DNA of 9,960 nt from CAYRHS01 sp964424125 (GCA_964424125.1 CAYRHS010000116.1:1-9960), one strand, 5' to 3'. Positions 1 through 7,455 are shown, counted from the first letter of the stretch. Notes: a model not told the origin generated them from the letters alone. Numbers and translations: made by a program.

Positions 1-2
1 CG

Positions 3-1040
3 ATGAGTCACGTTCCCCTGCTCGCGCTCGACATCGGCTGGGGCTGGACCCTGCTCGTCAAGGTGGGCGTGGTGGCCGCCATCATCCCGCTCGGCGCGCT
101 GATCCTCGGCTACGTGTTCCTCCTGAAGATGATGAGCCACATGCAGAGCCGGCTGGGCCCGATGGACCCGGGCGGCTACCACGGTTGGTTCCAGCTCATC
201 GGCGACGGGCTGAAGTTCATCCAGAAGGAAGACGTGATGCCCACGATGGCCGACCGCAGGGTCTTTGCACTTGCCCCCGCTGTCGTCCTCGTCTCGACGT
301 TCCTGATCTTCGTCGTCATCCCCGCCGGCCCCGACCTCGTCGTGCGCGACCTCGACGTCGGGGTCTTCTTCGCGCTCGCGGTCTCCAGCCTCTCGGTCGT
401 CGGCGTCCTCATGGCGGGCTGGTCGAGCGCGAACAAGTACGCGCTCCTCGGCGCCCTGCGTTCCGCGGGCCAGCTCATCGCCTACGAGCTCCCACTGCTC
501 CTGGCGGTCGTCGGCGTGGTCGTGATGGCCGGAACCCTCAACCTGCAGGGGATCGTCACGGCGCAGCAGGACGGCGAGATCTTCGGCTTCGGCGGATTCG
601 GGAACCCGTTCGTGCTCACGCAGATCGTCGGTTTCCTGTTGTTCCTCGTGGCCGCGCAGGCCGAGCTGAACCAGACGCCCTTCGACATGCCGGTCGCCGA
701 GAGCGAGCTGCTGGGCGGGTTCATGGTCGAGTACACCGGCTTTCGCTTCCTCTTCTTCTTCCTGGGTGAGTTCGGAACGGCCTTCGCGTTCGCCGCGCTC
801 GCGGCAACGCTCTTCCTCGGAGGTTGGGCCGTTCCGTGGGTGCACGGCGACGCGGCGAACGTGCTCGGGCCACTCGTGCTGTTCGCCAAGACGATGGCGG
901 TCGCGTTCTTGATGTTCTGGGTGCGGTTCACGTATCCGCGCCTGCGCGAGGACCAGCTCCAGGCCCTGGCCTGGAAATACCTGATCCCCCTCGCACTGGC
1001 CAACATCGCCGTGACCGGCGTGATCAAGGTCGCGGTCTGA
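3..1040 (+). CDS. nuoH: NADH-quinone oxidoreductase subunit H (NuoH)
   Basis: NuoH (ND1 homologue) is the membrane subunit that joins the peripheral arm of complex I to the membrane arm and forms much of the quinone-binding chamber. The 345-residue product is close to the usual length (325 in E. coli). It is strongly hydrophobic with about eight membrane segments. Family signatures are clear: RLGPMDPGG at residues 50-58, the loop ending FIQKED at 72-77, GWSSANKYALLGALRSAGQ at 139-157 followed by IAYELP, PFDMPVAESELLGGF at 226-240 with VEYTGF after it, and the C-terminal WVRFTYPRLREDQ at 306-318. The acidic residues of the ESELLGG/VEYTGF loop are those that line the quinone chamber entrance in the family. 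The ATG lies two bases from the window edge, so a start further upstream cannot be excluded, but the N-terminus leads properly into the first helix. The stop overlaps the nuoI start by one base (TGATG, 1038-1042), implying translational coupling. Confidence 0.97.
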   Translation: MSHVPLLALDIGWGWTLLVKVGVVAAIIPLGALILGYVFLLKMMSHMQSRLGPMDPGGYHGWFQLIGDGLKFIQKEDVMPTMADRRVFALAPAVVLVSTFLIFVVIPAGPDLVVRDLDVGVFFALAVSSLSVVGVLMAGWSSANKYALLGALRSAGQLIAYELPLLLAVVGVVVMAGTLNLQGIVTAQQDGEIFGFGGFGNPFVLTQIVGFLLFLVAAQAELNQTPFDMPVAESELLGGFMVEYTGFRFLFFFLGEFGTAFAFAALAATLFLGGWAVPWVHGDAANVLGPLVLFAKTMAVAFLMFWVRFTYPRLREDQLQALAWKYLIPLALANIAVTGVIKVAV

Positions 1041-1516
1041 TGGCGGAGAAGAAGCTCCCGGGGCTGATCGGCGGGCTCGGCATCACGTTGCGGACGATGC
1101 TCAAGCCCGCGGTCACCACCCAGTACCCGCACGAGAAGGAAGCACCACCGACGCGGGCGCGCGGCGTCATCGCGCTGAAGGAAGAGAACTGCACCGTGTG
1201 CATGCTGTGCGCGCGCGAGTGCCCCGACTGGTGCATCTACATCGAGGGGCACAAGGAGAAGCGCCCGCCGCGCCGAGAAGGCGGCCGTCCGCGCTCGGTC
1301 AACGTGCTCGACCGCTTCTCCATCGATTACGCCTTGTGCATGTACTGCGGGATCTGTGTCGAGGTCTGCCCCTTCGACGCGCTGTTCTGGAGTCCCGAGT
1401 TCGAGTACTCGGAGCCCAACATCGCCTCGCTCCTGCACGACAAGAGTCGGTTGGGCGAGTGGATGCAGACCGTTCCCGAGCCCGAGCCCCTCGAAGCGGG
1501 CGCGGAGAAGAAGTAG
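1040..1516 (+). CDS. nuoI: NADH-quinone oxidoreductase subunit I, 2x[4Fe-4S] ferredoxin-type (NuoI)
   Basis: NuoI (TYKY homologue) sits at the base of the peripheral arm of complex I and carries clusters N6a and N6b, which pass electrons towards terminal cluster N2 and quinone. The 158-residue protein (180 in E. coli) has two ferredoxin motifs. The first is C51-C54-C57-C61-P in CTVCMLCARECP. The second is C100-C103-C106-C110-P in CMYCGICVEVCP. All eight ligand cysteines are present. An amphipathic N-terminal stretch (about residues 6-30) fits the helix that lies on the membrane. The acidic, lysine-ended tail (PEPEPLEAGAEKK) is a low-complexity extension. The ATG at 1040 overlaps the nuoH stop by one base. 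A longer in-frame reading begins at 824 but its upstream part is a shadow of nuoH. Any Shine-Dalgarno is weak (AAGG at 1026-1029), so translation probably depends on coupling to nuoH. Confidence 0.97.
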   Translation: MAEKKLPGLIGGLGITLRTMLKPAVTTQYPHEKEAPPTRARGVIALKEENCTVCMLCARECPDWCIYIEGHKEKRPPRREGGRPRSVNVLDRFSIDYALCMYCGICVEVCPFDALFWSPEFEYSEPNIASLLHDKSRLGEWMQTVPEPEPLEAGAEKK

Positions 1517-1518
1517 CC

Positions 1519-2007
1519 GTGGTCGCCCAGACGGTCGCCTTCGCCATCATCGCTGCCGCCATGGCGTTGGCCGCGATCGGCGTCGTGCGCTCACAGAACG
1601 TCGTTCGGGCCGCGCTCTATCTCATCGTCGTGCTCGCCGGAGCAGCGGCCCAGTTCATCCTCCTCGCAGCCGAGTTCGTCGGCTGGGTGCAGGTGCTCAT
1701 CTACATCGGCGCGGTGGCGGTGCTGTTCCTGTTCGGGATCATGCTCACGAAGGCCCCCATGCAGGGGGAGCCGCAGGACAACGACCAGCGCTGGCCCGCG
1801 CTGGTCGTGGCCACGTTCATTCTCGGCGTGCTCATCGCGCTGGTCGTCGATGCGTTCGGTGCATCCGAGATCCACCTCAGCGCGCCGACCACGACCGCGG
1901 AGGTGGGCAACTCCATCTTCCGGACCTTCGTCGTGCCCTTCGAGGTCGTTTCGATGCTGCTGCTCGGCGCCCTGGTCGGCGCCGTGGCGCTGGCGAGGCG
2001 GGACTGA
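1519..2007 (+). CDS. nuoJ: NADH-quinone oxidoreductase subunit J (NuoJ)
   Basis: NuoJ (ND6 homologue) is a small membrane subunit of complex I whose third helix takes part in coupling quinone reduction to proton pumping. The predicted product is 162 residues with about five hydrophobic segments. The most diagnostic stretch is VQVLIYIGAVAVLFLFGIM at residues 57-75, matching the conserved TM3 region with its Tyr-x-Gly-Ala core (Y62, G64, A65). I chose GTG at 1519, two bases after the nuoI stop: it is preceded by the purine-rich GAGAAGAAG at 1505-1513 and keeps the whole first helix (VAFAIIAAAMALAAIGVV). The next methionine codon, ATG at 1561, would cut that helix in half. The gene ends in TGATG (2005-2009), overlapping the nuoK start by one base. 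A hydrophilic loop around residues 79-92 (APMQGEPQDNDQRW) separates helices 3 and 4, as is usual in this family. Confidence 0.94.
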   Translation: MVAQTVAFAIIAAAMALAAIGVVRSQNVVRAALYLIVVLAGAAAQFILLAAEFVGWVQVLIYIGAVAVLFLFGIMLTKAPMQGEPQDNDQRWPALVVATFILGVLIALVVDAFGASEIHLSAPTTTAEVGNSIFRTFVVPFEVVSMLLLGALVGAVALARRD

Positions 2008-2306
2008 TGGTTCTCAACCTGTTCCTGATCCTCGCCGCGTTCCTCTTCTGCACCGGCATCTACGGCGTGCTCGCCCGGCGCAACGGTGTGCTGGTCCTCA
2101 TGTCGGTCGAGCTGATGCTCGTGGCCGTCAACCTCAACCTCGTCGCCTTCTCTGCCTATCTCGACCAGATCGCGGGCCAGGTCTTCGCCCTGTTCGTCAT
2201 CACCATCGCGGCCGCCGAGGTCGGTGTGGGACTCGCGCTCGTGCTCCTCATCTACCGGAACCTGCGCAGCCCCGACCTCGACCAGATCGACGTGCTGAAG
2301 GGCTGA
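2007..2306 (+). CDS. nuoK: NADH-quinone oxidoreductase subunit K (NuoK)
   Basis: NuoK (ND4L homologue) is a three-helix subunit of complex I that contributes glutamates to the central proton-transfer axis between NuoH/J and NuoN. The 99-residue product matches the family length (100 in E. coli). Both functional glutamates are visible: E35 in MSVELMLVAVNLNLVAF and E71 in ITIAAAEVGVGLAL, corresponding to E36 and E72 of E. coli. Three hydrophobic helices span about residues 2-22, 28-50 and 58-84. The ATG at 2007 overlaps the nuoJ stop by one base, so the two are probably translationally coupled. A longer in-frame reading starting at 1356 is only a shadow of nuoI and nuoJ upstream of this ATG. 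The stop at 2304-2306 lies 7 bp before nuoL. Confidence 0.97.
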   Translation: MVLNLFLILAAFLFCTGIYGVLARRNGVLVLMSVELMLVAVNLNLVAFSAYLDQIAGQVFALFVITIAAAEVGVGLALVLLIYRNLRSPDLDQIDVLKG

Positions 2307-2313
2307 GGGTCGC

Positions 2314-4369
2314 ATGCTTCACTACGCCTGGATCATCCCCCTGCTCCCCGCCGTGTCCTTCGCGGTGATCCTGCTCGTCGGCAAGCGCCTCCCGAAGCAG
2401 GGCTCCGAAGTCGGGATCGCGGCGGTGGGCGCATCCTTCGTGCTCACGATGGTGGCGGTCGTCCAGTGGATCGACCGGGTCGAGGGTGCCGAGGGCGGCG
2501 GCGAACACGGACTGCGCGCGTTCGGGAAGTCGTTCTCCTTCGCCGGCGAGGCCGCCCACGTCGCGGTCAACCCGGTCATCAGCACCGTGAGCTGGTTCGA
2601 CTTCGGCGGGCTGGACATCCAGGCCGGCACGATGATCGACGGCCTCGCCGTGATGATGCTGTTCGTCGTCACCCTCGTGTCGCTGGTCGTGCACATCTAC
2701 TCGACCAGCTACATGGAGGGCGACCGCCGCTACACGTACTACTTCGCCGGCCTGAGCCTCTTCACCGCGTCGATGCTCACGCTGGTGTCGGCGAGCGGGA
2801 CGCTGCAGCTCCTCGTCGGCTGGGAGCTCGTCGGCCTGTGCTCGTTCATGCTCATCGGCCACTGGTGGGAGGAGGGGGCGAACTCGGACGCGGCGCTCAA
2901 TGCGTACATCACCACCAGGACGGGCGACAACNNNNNNNNNNGTATCTGCAGCAGGGCGACATCGGCCTCGTCATCGGGATCATCATCCTCTTCTTCGGCG
3001 CCGGCGGGACGTTCAACATCGAGACCATCAACCAGATGGCCCAGTCCGGTGAGATGAGCCACACCGTGCTCACGGTCGCCTCGATCGCGCTGCTGATCGG
3101 CATCATCGGCAAGTCGGGCCAGTTCCCACTGCACACGTGGCTCCCCGACGCCATGGCCGGTCCCACCCCGGTGTCCGCGCTCATCCACGCGGCGACGATG
3201 GTCGTGGCCGGCGTGTTCCTCGGCGCTCGCCTCTACCCGGTCTTCTACCAGGGCTTCACCATCGAGGGAGGGTCGCTCAACGCGTTGGCGCTGATCGGCG
3301 GCATCACCGTGATCATCGGGGCCGCGCTGGCCTTCGTCCAGAACGACATCAAGAAGGTCCTCGCGTACTCGACCATCAGCCAGATCGGTTACATGGTCAT
3401 GGCGCTGGGCGTCGGCGCGTGGCTCGCGGCCGTCTTCCACCTGTTCACCCACGCCTTCTTCAAGGCGGACCTGTTCCTCGGCTCGGGTTCGGTCAGCCAC
3501 TCGGTGCACACCTTCGACATGCGCGAGATGGGTGGGCTGCGCAAGCACATGCCCCAGACCTTCGCCACCTTCCTGATCAGCTCCCTGGCGCTCGCCGGCA
3601 TCTTCCCCCTGGCCGGCTTCTGGTCGAAGGACGAGATCATCAACACCGCGGGATCGGGGAACTACGACGCCTTCCTGGTCGTCGGCCTGATCGGCGCGGT
3701 GTGTACCTGACCTTCTTCGGCGAGTACCGCGGTGAGGCGCACCCCCACGAGTCCGGGCCCGCCATCCTCGTGCCGCTCTGGGTGCTGGCCGTGGGTGCGA
3801 TCTTCGGGGGCTTCACCAACGCGACCGCGTTGCAGATCGACAAGTTCACGCAGTGGGTCGAGCCGACGGTCGCCTTCCCGGTCATCGGAGCCCCCGACTT
3901 CTCGATCTGGCTGGCGCTCGTGTCGACCGTGGTCGCCCTCGTCGGCGTCGCGCTCGCGGCTGCCTACTACGCCCCGAGCTTCCGATTCCGGGGTCTCACC
4001 GAACGGAACGCCGCGGCACGCGCCGGCTACACCTTCCTGGTCAACAAGTACTACCTGGACTACCTCTACACCGACGTCATCGTCGGATCCATCAAGGCCC
4101 CGATCGCGCGGGCCTCGTACTGGATCAATCAGAACGTGATCGACGCGGTCCTCAACGCCGCCGGTGTCGGAGCTCGCCGCGTCGGCCAGTTCACCTACGA
4201 CGTGATCGACCAGGAGGTCGTTGACGGTGCCGTCAACGAGATCGCGGCAGGAACCGACGAGTCCGGGGGCCTGCTCCGTTATCTCCAGTCCGGGCGCGTG
4301 CAGCGGTACGCGCTGATCCTGTTCGCCGCTGTGGGCGTGCTCAGTCTCGCCCTCGTGTTCACCAACTGA
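2314..4369 (+). CDS. nuoL: NADH-quinone oxidoreductase subunit L (NuoL), interrupted by an N gap and a frameshift
   Basis: NuoL (ND5 homologue) is the distal antiporter-like proton-pumping subunit of complex I. The gene is readable in three frame segments: 2314-2931, then 2943 to about 3703, then about 3703-4369. The frame changes across the ten Ns at 2932-2941 and again near 3703, where the upstream frame meets TGA at 3708-3710. The functional residues outside the breaks are present: the TM5 glutamate at residue 171 (WELVGLCSF; E. coli E144), TM7 lysine at 3111-3113 (GKSGQFPLHTWLPDAM), histidine at 3186-3188 (SALIHAATMV), histidines at 3438-3440 and 3450-3452 with lysine at 3462-3464 (FHLFTHAFFK), and the TM12 lysine at 3627-3629 (GFWSKDEI). 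The C-terminus (NKYYLDYLYTDVIVG onward) is intact and fits the lateral-helix end of NuoL. The start has GAGGG at 2305-2309, spaced four bases. Repairing both breaks as proposed in the findings would give about 683 residues (613 in E. coli). I judge the breaks assembly errors rather than a real pseudogene, because nuoM and nuoN are intact. Confidence 0.9.
2932..2941. other. assembly gap (10 Ns) inside nuoL
   Basis: Ten undetermined bases, a common placeholder length for a scaffold join. They lie just after the codons for TRTGD, the motif matching E. coli NuoL R175-D178. The coding frame differs on the two sides, so the true distance is not ten bases. The flanks carry the same heptamer, GGGCGAC, at 2922-2928 and 2954-2960, both encoding the Gly-Asp of this motif. 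Confidence 0.97.
3695..3715 (+). other. frameshift/deletion site inside nuoL
   Basis: The upstream frame reads to LIGAVCT and stops at TGA 3708-3710. The downstream frame resumes as GVYLTFFGEYRGE from the same bases, which contain the short alternating string GGTGTGTAC at 3698-3706. Homologues have a continuous membrane helix here, with a TAxYMTR-like stretch between these two parts (SLYTFRM in E. coli NuoL). Those residues are absent, so this is a deletion and not a simple one-base slip. Confidence 0.8.
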
Positions 4370-4391
4370 TCCGCCAGCTGAGGTTGCAACG

Positions 4392-5909
4392 ATGAACTGG
4401 TTCGATTCGTGGGGACTGACGATCGTCGTCTTCGCACCCATCGTGGGGATGGCGATCGTCATGGCGCTGCCACGCGAGGACGAGCAGTCGCTCAAGGTCG
4501 TGACGTTGCTCACGACCCTGGTGACGTTCGGCTTCTCGCTCGCGCTCGTCGCGACCTTCGACTACCACGACGGCGGCGGATTGCAGTTCGACGTGAACCG
4601 AAGCTGGATCGACGTGATCAACAGCCGCTACCACGTCGGCATCGACGGCATCTCGCTGCCCCTCGTCGTGCTGACGACGTTCATCACCGTCGCGTGCGTC
4701 ATCTACACGTGGAACCACTTCCCGGAGCCGCACACCCCCAAGGCGTTCCTGTCGTTGATCCTGCTCCTCGAGACGGGGATGGTGGGGACCTTCGTCGCCC
4801 AGGACCTCATCCTCTTCTTCGTGTTCTTCGAGATCGTGCTGCTCCCGATGTTCTTCATGATCGGGGTCTGGGGTGGCCCCAACCGCAACTACGCGGCGAT
4901 CAAGTTCTTCCTCTTCACCATGTTCGGCTCCGCGTTCATGTTGCTGGCCTTCCTGGCGATCTTCTGGAAGACGGGCACCTTCGACATCCCCGAGCTGGCC
5001 GCGCTCGAGGGCGCGGGCATCGTGGGGAACACGCAGAACATCATCTTCGCCGGCCTCTTCCTCGGCTTCGCGATCAAGGTGCCGATGTTCCCGTTCCACA
5101 CCTGGCTCCCCGACGCCCACACGGAGGCTCCGACGGTCGGGTCCGTGCTCCTGGCCGCGATCCTGCTGAAGCTCGGAACGTACGGGTTCGTCCGCATCGC
5201 GCTGCCGGTGCTGCCCGACGCGGCCATCGACTGGGCGCCGTGGATCGGCCTGCTGGCCGTCATCGGGATCATCTACGGCGCGTTCTGTTGCCTCGCGCAA
5301 CGGGACATGAAGCGCCTCATCGCCTTCTCGTCGGTGGCGCACATGGGCTTCGTGATGCTCGGCATCGCCACCCTCACCGACTTCGGGGTGAACGCGGCGA
5401 TCTTCGGCATGGTGGCCCACGGCCTCATCACGGGGATGTTGTTCTTCATGGCCGGTTCGGTCGCCGAGCGTTACGAGACCCGCGAGATGTCCCGCCTCGG
5501 CGGGCTCCTCACCCAGACCCCGCGGCTCGGCTGGCTGCTCGGGTTCCTCGCCATGGCGTCGCTCGGCCTTCCGGGCCTCGCAGGCTTCTGGGGCGAGTTC
5601 CCGGCGATCCTCTCCGCGTACAACCCCGGCGGCGGTCTGCCGGTCGAGACGTTCCGCAGCTACATGGTGATCGCGGCCGTCGGCACGGTGTTCGCGGCCG
5701 GCTACCTGCTCTGGATGCTCCAGCGAGTCGCGATGGGCAAGGTGAAGGCTGAGTTCGCGACCGCCCGGATGCACGACGTCAACACTTACGAGTGGCTGGC
5801 CTGGACACCGATGCTGCTGGTCATCCTGGCCCTCGGCGTGTACCCGAACATCATCTTCGGCGTGTCCAACGACGCCGTCCGGCTGACGACCGCCGCCTTC
5901 GGGGGATAG
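4392..5909 (+). CDS. nuoM: NADH-quinone oxidoreductase subunit M (NuoM)
   Basis: NuoM (ND4 homologue) is the middle antiporter-like proton-pumping subunit of complex I. The 505-residue, roughly 14-helix protein matches the family length (509 in E. coli). The proton-path residues are visible: E147 in FFEIVLLPMFFMIGVWGG (E. coli E144), K229 in AIKVPMFPFHTWLPDAH (E. coli K234), K260 in ILLKLGTYGFVRI (E. coli K265), and the TM12 glutamate E402 in GFWGEF (E. coli E407). The cytoplasmic-side motif RDMKRLIAFSSVAHMGF at residues 304-320 is also typical. The ATG at 4392 follows the nuoL stop by 22 bp, with TGAGG at 4379-4383 as a plausible ribosome-binding site. The gene is intact, with no frame breaks, in contrast to nuoL. 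It ends two bases before the GTG of nuoN. A 471-codon open frame on the opposite strand is a codon-bias shadow of this gene. Confidence 0.97.
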   Translation: MNWFDSWGLTIVVFAPIVGMAIVMALPREDEQSLKVVTLLTTLVTFGFSLALVATFDYHDGGGLQFDVNRSWIDVINSRYHVGIDGISLPLVVLTTFITVACVIYTWNHFPEPHTPKAFLSLILLLETGMVGTFVAQDLILFFVFFEIVLLPMFFMIGVWGGPNRNYAAIKFFLFTMFGSAFMLLAFLAIFWKTGTFDIPELAALEGAGIVGNTQNIIFAGLFLGFAIKVPMFPFHTWLPDAHTEAPTVGSVLLAAILLKLGTYGFVRIALPVLPDAAIDWAPWIGLLAVIGIIYGAFCCLAQRDMKRLIAFSSVAHMGFVMLGIATLTDFGVNAAIFGMVAHGLITGMLFFMAGSVAERYETREMSRLGGLLTQTPRLGWLLGFLAMASLGLPGLAGFWGEFPAILSAYNPGGGLPVETFRSYMVIAAVGTVFAAGYLLWMLQRVAMGKVKAEFATARMHDVNTYEWLAWTPMLLVILALGVYPNIIFGVSNDAVRLTTAAFGG

Positions 5910-5911
5910 CG

Positions 5912-7387
5912 GTGGGGACCCCGCACTTCGACTTCCATGCGCTGGCTCCCGAGCTGATCCTCACCGGGACGATCCTGGTCGTGCTCGTGGCAGACCTGCT
6001 GTTCGAAGAGCGTGAGCGATGGCAGACCTCGCGACTGGCGTCGATCGGCGTGCTGGCGGCGCTCATTCCCGTGATCACGCTCGCGGTCGACGGCAGCGAC
6101 CGGATCATGTTCGGCGGCGCCTACACGGTCGACAACTTCGCCCTCGCGATGAAGGGCTTCTTCCTCGTCGCCGCGTACCTCGCGCTGCTGATGAGCTTCG
6201 ACTACGTCCGCGAAGGCGACTACTACCAGGGCGAGTTCTACTTCCTCCTGCTCACCTCCGTGCTGGGCATGGTCGTCATCGCCTCGGCGCGGGATCTCAT
6301 CTCGATCTTCGTCGCGCTGGAGACGGTCTCGATCCCCACCTTCGTCCTCGCCGCGTGGCGCAAGCACGATCGCCGCTCGAACGAGGCGGGCATGAAGTAC
6401 TTCCTCATCGGCGTGTTGTCGTCGGCGATCATGCTCTACGGGATGTCGTTCGTGTTCGGGTTGACCGGCTCGACGCTCCTCTCCGACATCAGCGCCGCCG
6501 TGACCACCGGTGGGCTGCCACCGTTGCTGCTCGTCGGCATCTTCATGACGCTCGTCGGCTTCCTGTTCAAGGTCTCGGCCGTGCCCTTCCACTTCTGGGC
6601 CCCCGACACCTACGAAGGCGCCCCCACCCCCGTCACGGCGTTCCTCTCGGTCTCCTCGAAGGCTGCGGGGCTCGTGGCGATGCTGTCGCTCGTCTTCGCC
6701 GGCTTCTTCGGGCAGCCCGAGGCCTGGCAGCCGATCATCTGGGTGGTTTCGGCCGCGTCGATGACGATCGGCAACCTCGTCGCCCTGCGCCAGACGAACG
6801 TCGTCCGACTCCTCGCGTACTCGTCGATCGCCCAGGGGGGCTTCATGCTGGTGCCCTTCGCGGTCGCCCCCGACGGGACCGGCAGCGCCGCGACCTCGGC
6901 GTTCGAGGCGGTGGTGATCTACGTCCTGATCTACGGCGCGATGAACCTCGGTGCCTTCGCGTGCGTGATCGCGATCGCCCGTCGCACGGGTTCGGCGGAG
7001 ATCTCGAGCTACTCGGGGCTCATGCAGACCTCACCGGCGCTCGCGGTCGTGTTCTCCGCGTTCCTGTTCTCACTCGCCGGGATCCCACCGCTCGCCGGCT
7101 GGTTCGCGAAGTTCGTCATGTTCCGCGCGGTGCTCGACGCGAGCACCCCGGCAGCGGTCGTCCTCGGGGCGATCGCGGCGGTGAACTCGGTGGTCGCGTT
7201 CTTCTACTACGCGGGGGTCGCGCGCCGGATGATCTTCGACGAGCCGGCAACGCCCGGGGAGCAGCCCATCGCCGTGCCGCCGGCGCTCACCGCGGCCATC
7301 GGGCTGACCGCGGCCGCGACGCTCGTCATCGGCGTCTACCCGCAGCTCTTCGCCAAGGTCGGCGAGCTCGCCGCCTCGGTCTCCTAG
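5912..7387 (+). CDS. nuoN: NADH-quinone oxidoreductase subunit N (NuoN)
   Basis: NuoN (ND2 homologue) is the antiporter-like proton-pumping subunit next to NuoK in complex I. The predicted 491-residue protein fits the family (485 in E. coli). The functional residues are E137 in FVALETVSIPTFVLAAW (E. coli E133), K220 in FLFKVSAVPFHFWAPDTYEG (E. coli K217), K250 in SVSSKAAGLV (E. coli K247) and the TM12 lysine K400 in GIPPLAGWFAKF (E. coli K395). I chose GTG at 5912, two bases after the nuoM stop: GGGGGA at 5901-5906 sits five bases upstream, and the following PHFDFHALAPELILTGTIL is a normal NuoN N-terminus. An in-frame ATG at 5792 gives 40 more residues, but they are arginine-rich, lie wholly within nuoM and look like shadow translation. 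This is the last nuo gene; a 68-bp spacer follows. Confidence 0.96.
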   Translation: MGTPHFDFHALAPELILTGTILVVLVADLLFEERERWQTSRLASIGVLAALIPVITLAVDGSDRIMFGGAYTVDNFALAMKGFFLVAAYLALLMSFDYVREGDYYQGEFYFLLLTSVLGMVVIASARDLISIFVALETVSIPTFVLAAWRKHDRRSNEAGMKYFLIGVLSSAIMLYGMSFVFGLTGSTLLSDISAAVTTGGLPPLLLVGIFMTLVGFLFKVSAVPFHFWAPDTYEGAPTPVTAFLSVSSKAAGLVAMLSLVFAGFFGQPEAWQPIIWVVSAASMTIGNLVALRQTNVVRLLAYSSIAQGGFMLVPFAVAPDGTGSAATSAFEAVVIYVLIYGAMNLGAFACVIAIARRTGSAEISSYSGLMQTSPALAVVFSAFLFSLAGIPPLAGWFAKFVMFRAVLDASTPAAVVLGAIAAVNSVVAFFYYAGVARRMIFDEPATPGEQPIAVPPALTAAIGLTAAATLVIGVYPQLFAKVGELAASVS

Positions 7388-7405
7388 CCCCCTCGGATGT
7401 CTTGG

Positions 7406-7440
7406 CGTCACCCGAGCGGAACGGTTCCTCGCTGCTGACG
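7406..7440 (+). other. imperfect stem-loop between nuoN and the methyltransferase gene
   Basis: The spacer can fold as an outer stem CGTCA (7406-7410) with TGACG (7436-7440), a middle stem CGA (7413-7415) with TCG (7429-7431), and an inner stem GGAA (7418-7421) with TTCC (7425-7428) around a CGG loop. No T-run follows, so it is not a classical intrinsic terminator. It could attenuate transcription, protect the nuo mRNA 3' end, or mean nothing in such G+C-rich DNA. Confidence 0.3.
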
Positions 7441-7455
7441 TCGCGGCGGGGATGA

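Noticed and set aside
482..1438. A 318-codon minus-strand open frame opposite nuoH and nuoI
   Set aside because: No motif is recognised, and it lies opposite two conserved genes whose frames fully explain the codon pattern.
1471..1513. The acidic Pro-Glu tail of NuoI (PEPEPLEAGAEKK) as a novel domain
   Set aside because: It is a short low-complexity C-terminal extension of a kind common in NuoI proteins, with no sign of a fold.
2314..4369. nuoL as a true pseudogene or as two separate genes
   Set aside because: The N gap shows assembly trouble here. Channel residues and the C-terminus are conserved on both sides of the breaks, and the rest of the operon is intact. Real decay is not excluded but is less likely.
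4359..5774. A 471-codon open frame on the minus strand opposite nuoM
   Set aside because: Its product is dominated by Arg, Glu, Asp, His and Gln without any recognisable fold. It is the mirror of third-position G/C bias in nuoM, which has unmistakable family motifs.
5792..5911. A longer nuoN starting at ATG 5792
   Set aside because: The extra 40 residues are Arg-rich, overlap nuoM completely and do not look like a NuoN N-terminus. GTG 5912 has a well-placed GGGGGA.
7392..7416. CTCGG (7392-7396) and CCGAG (7412-7416) as an intrinsic terminator of the nuo operon
   Set aside because: Only a 5-bp stem with a 15-base loop and no following T-run, and it competes with the better fold at 7406-7440.
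7437..7442. GACGTC palindrome as an operator
   Set aside because: A single 6-bp palindrome is expected by chance in this base composition, and there is no second copy or promoter beside it.
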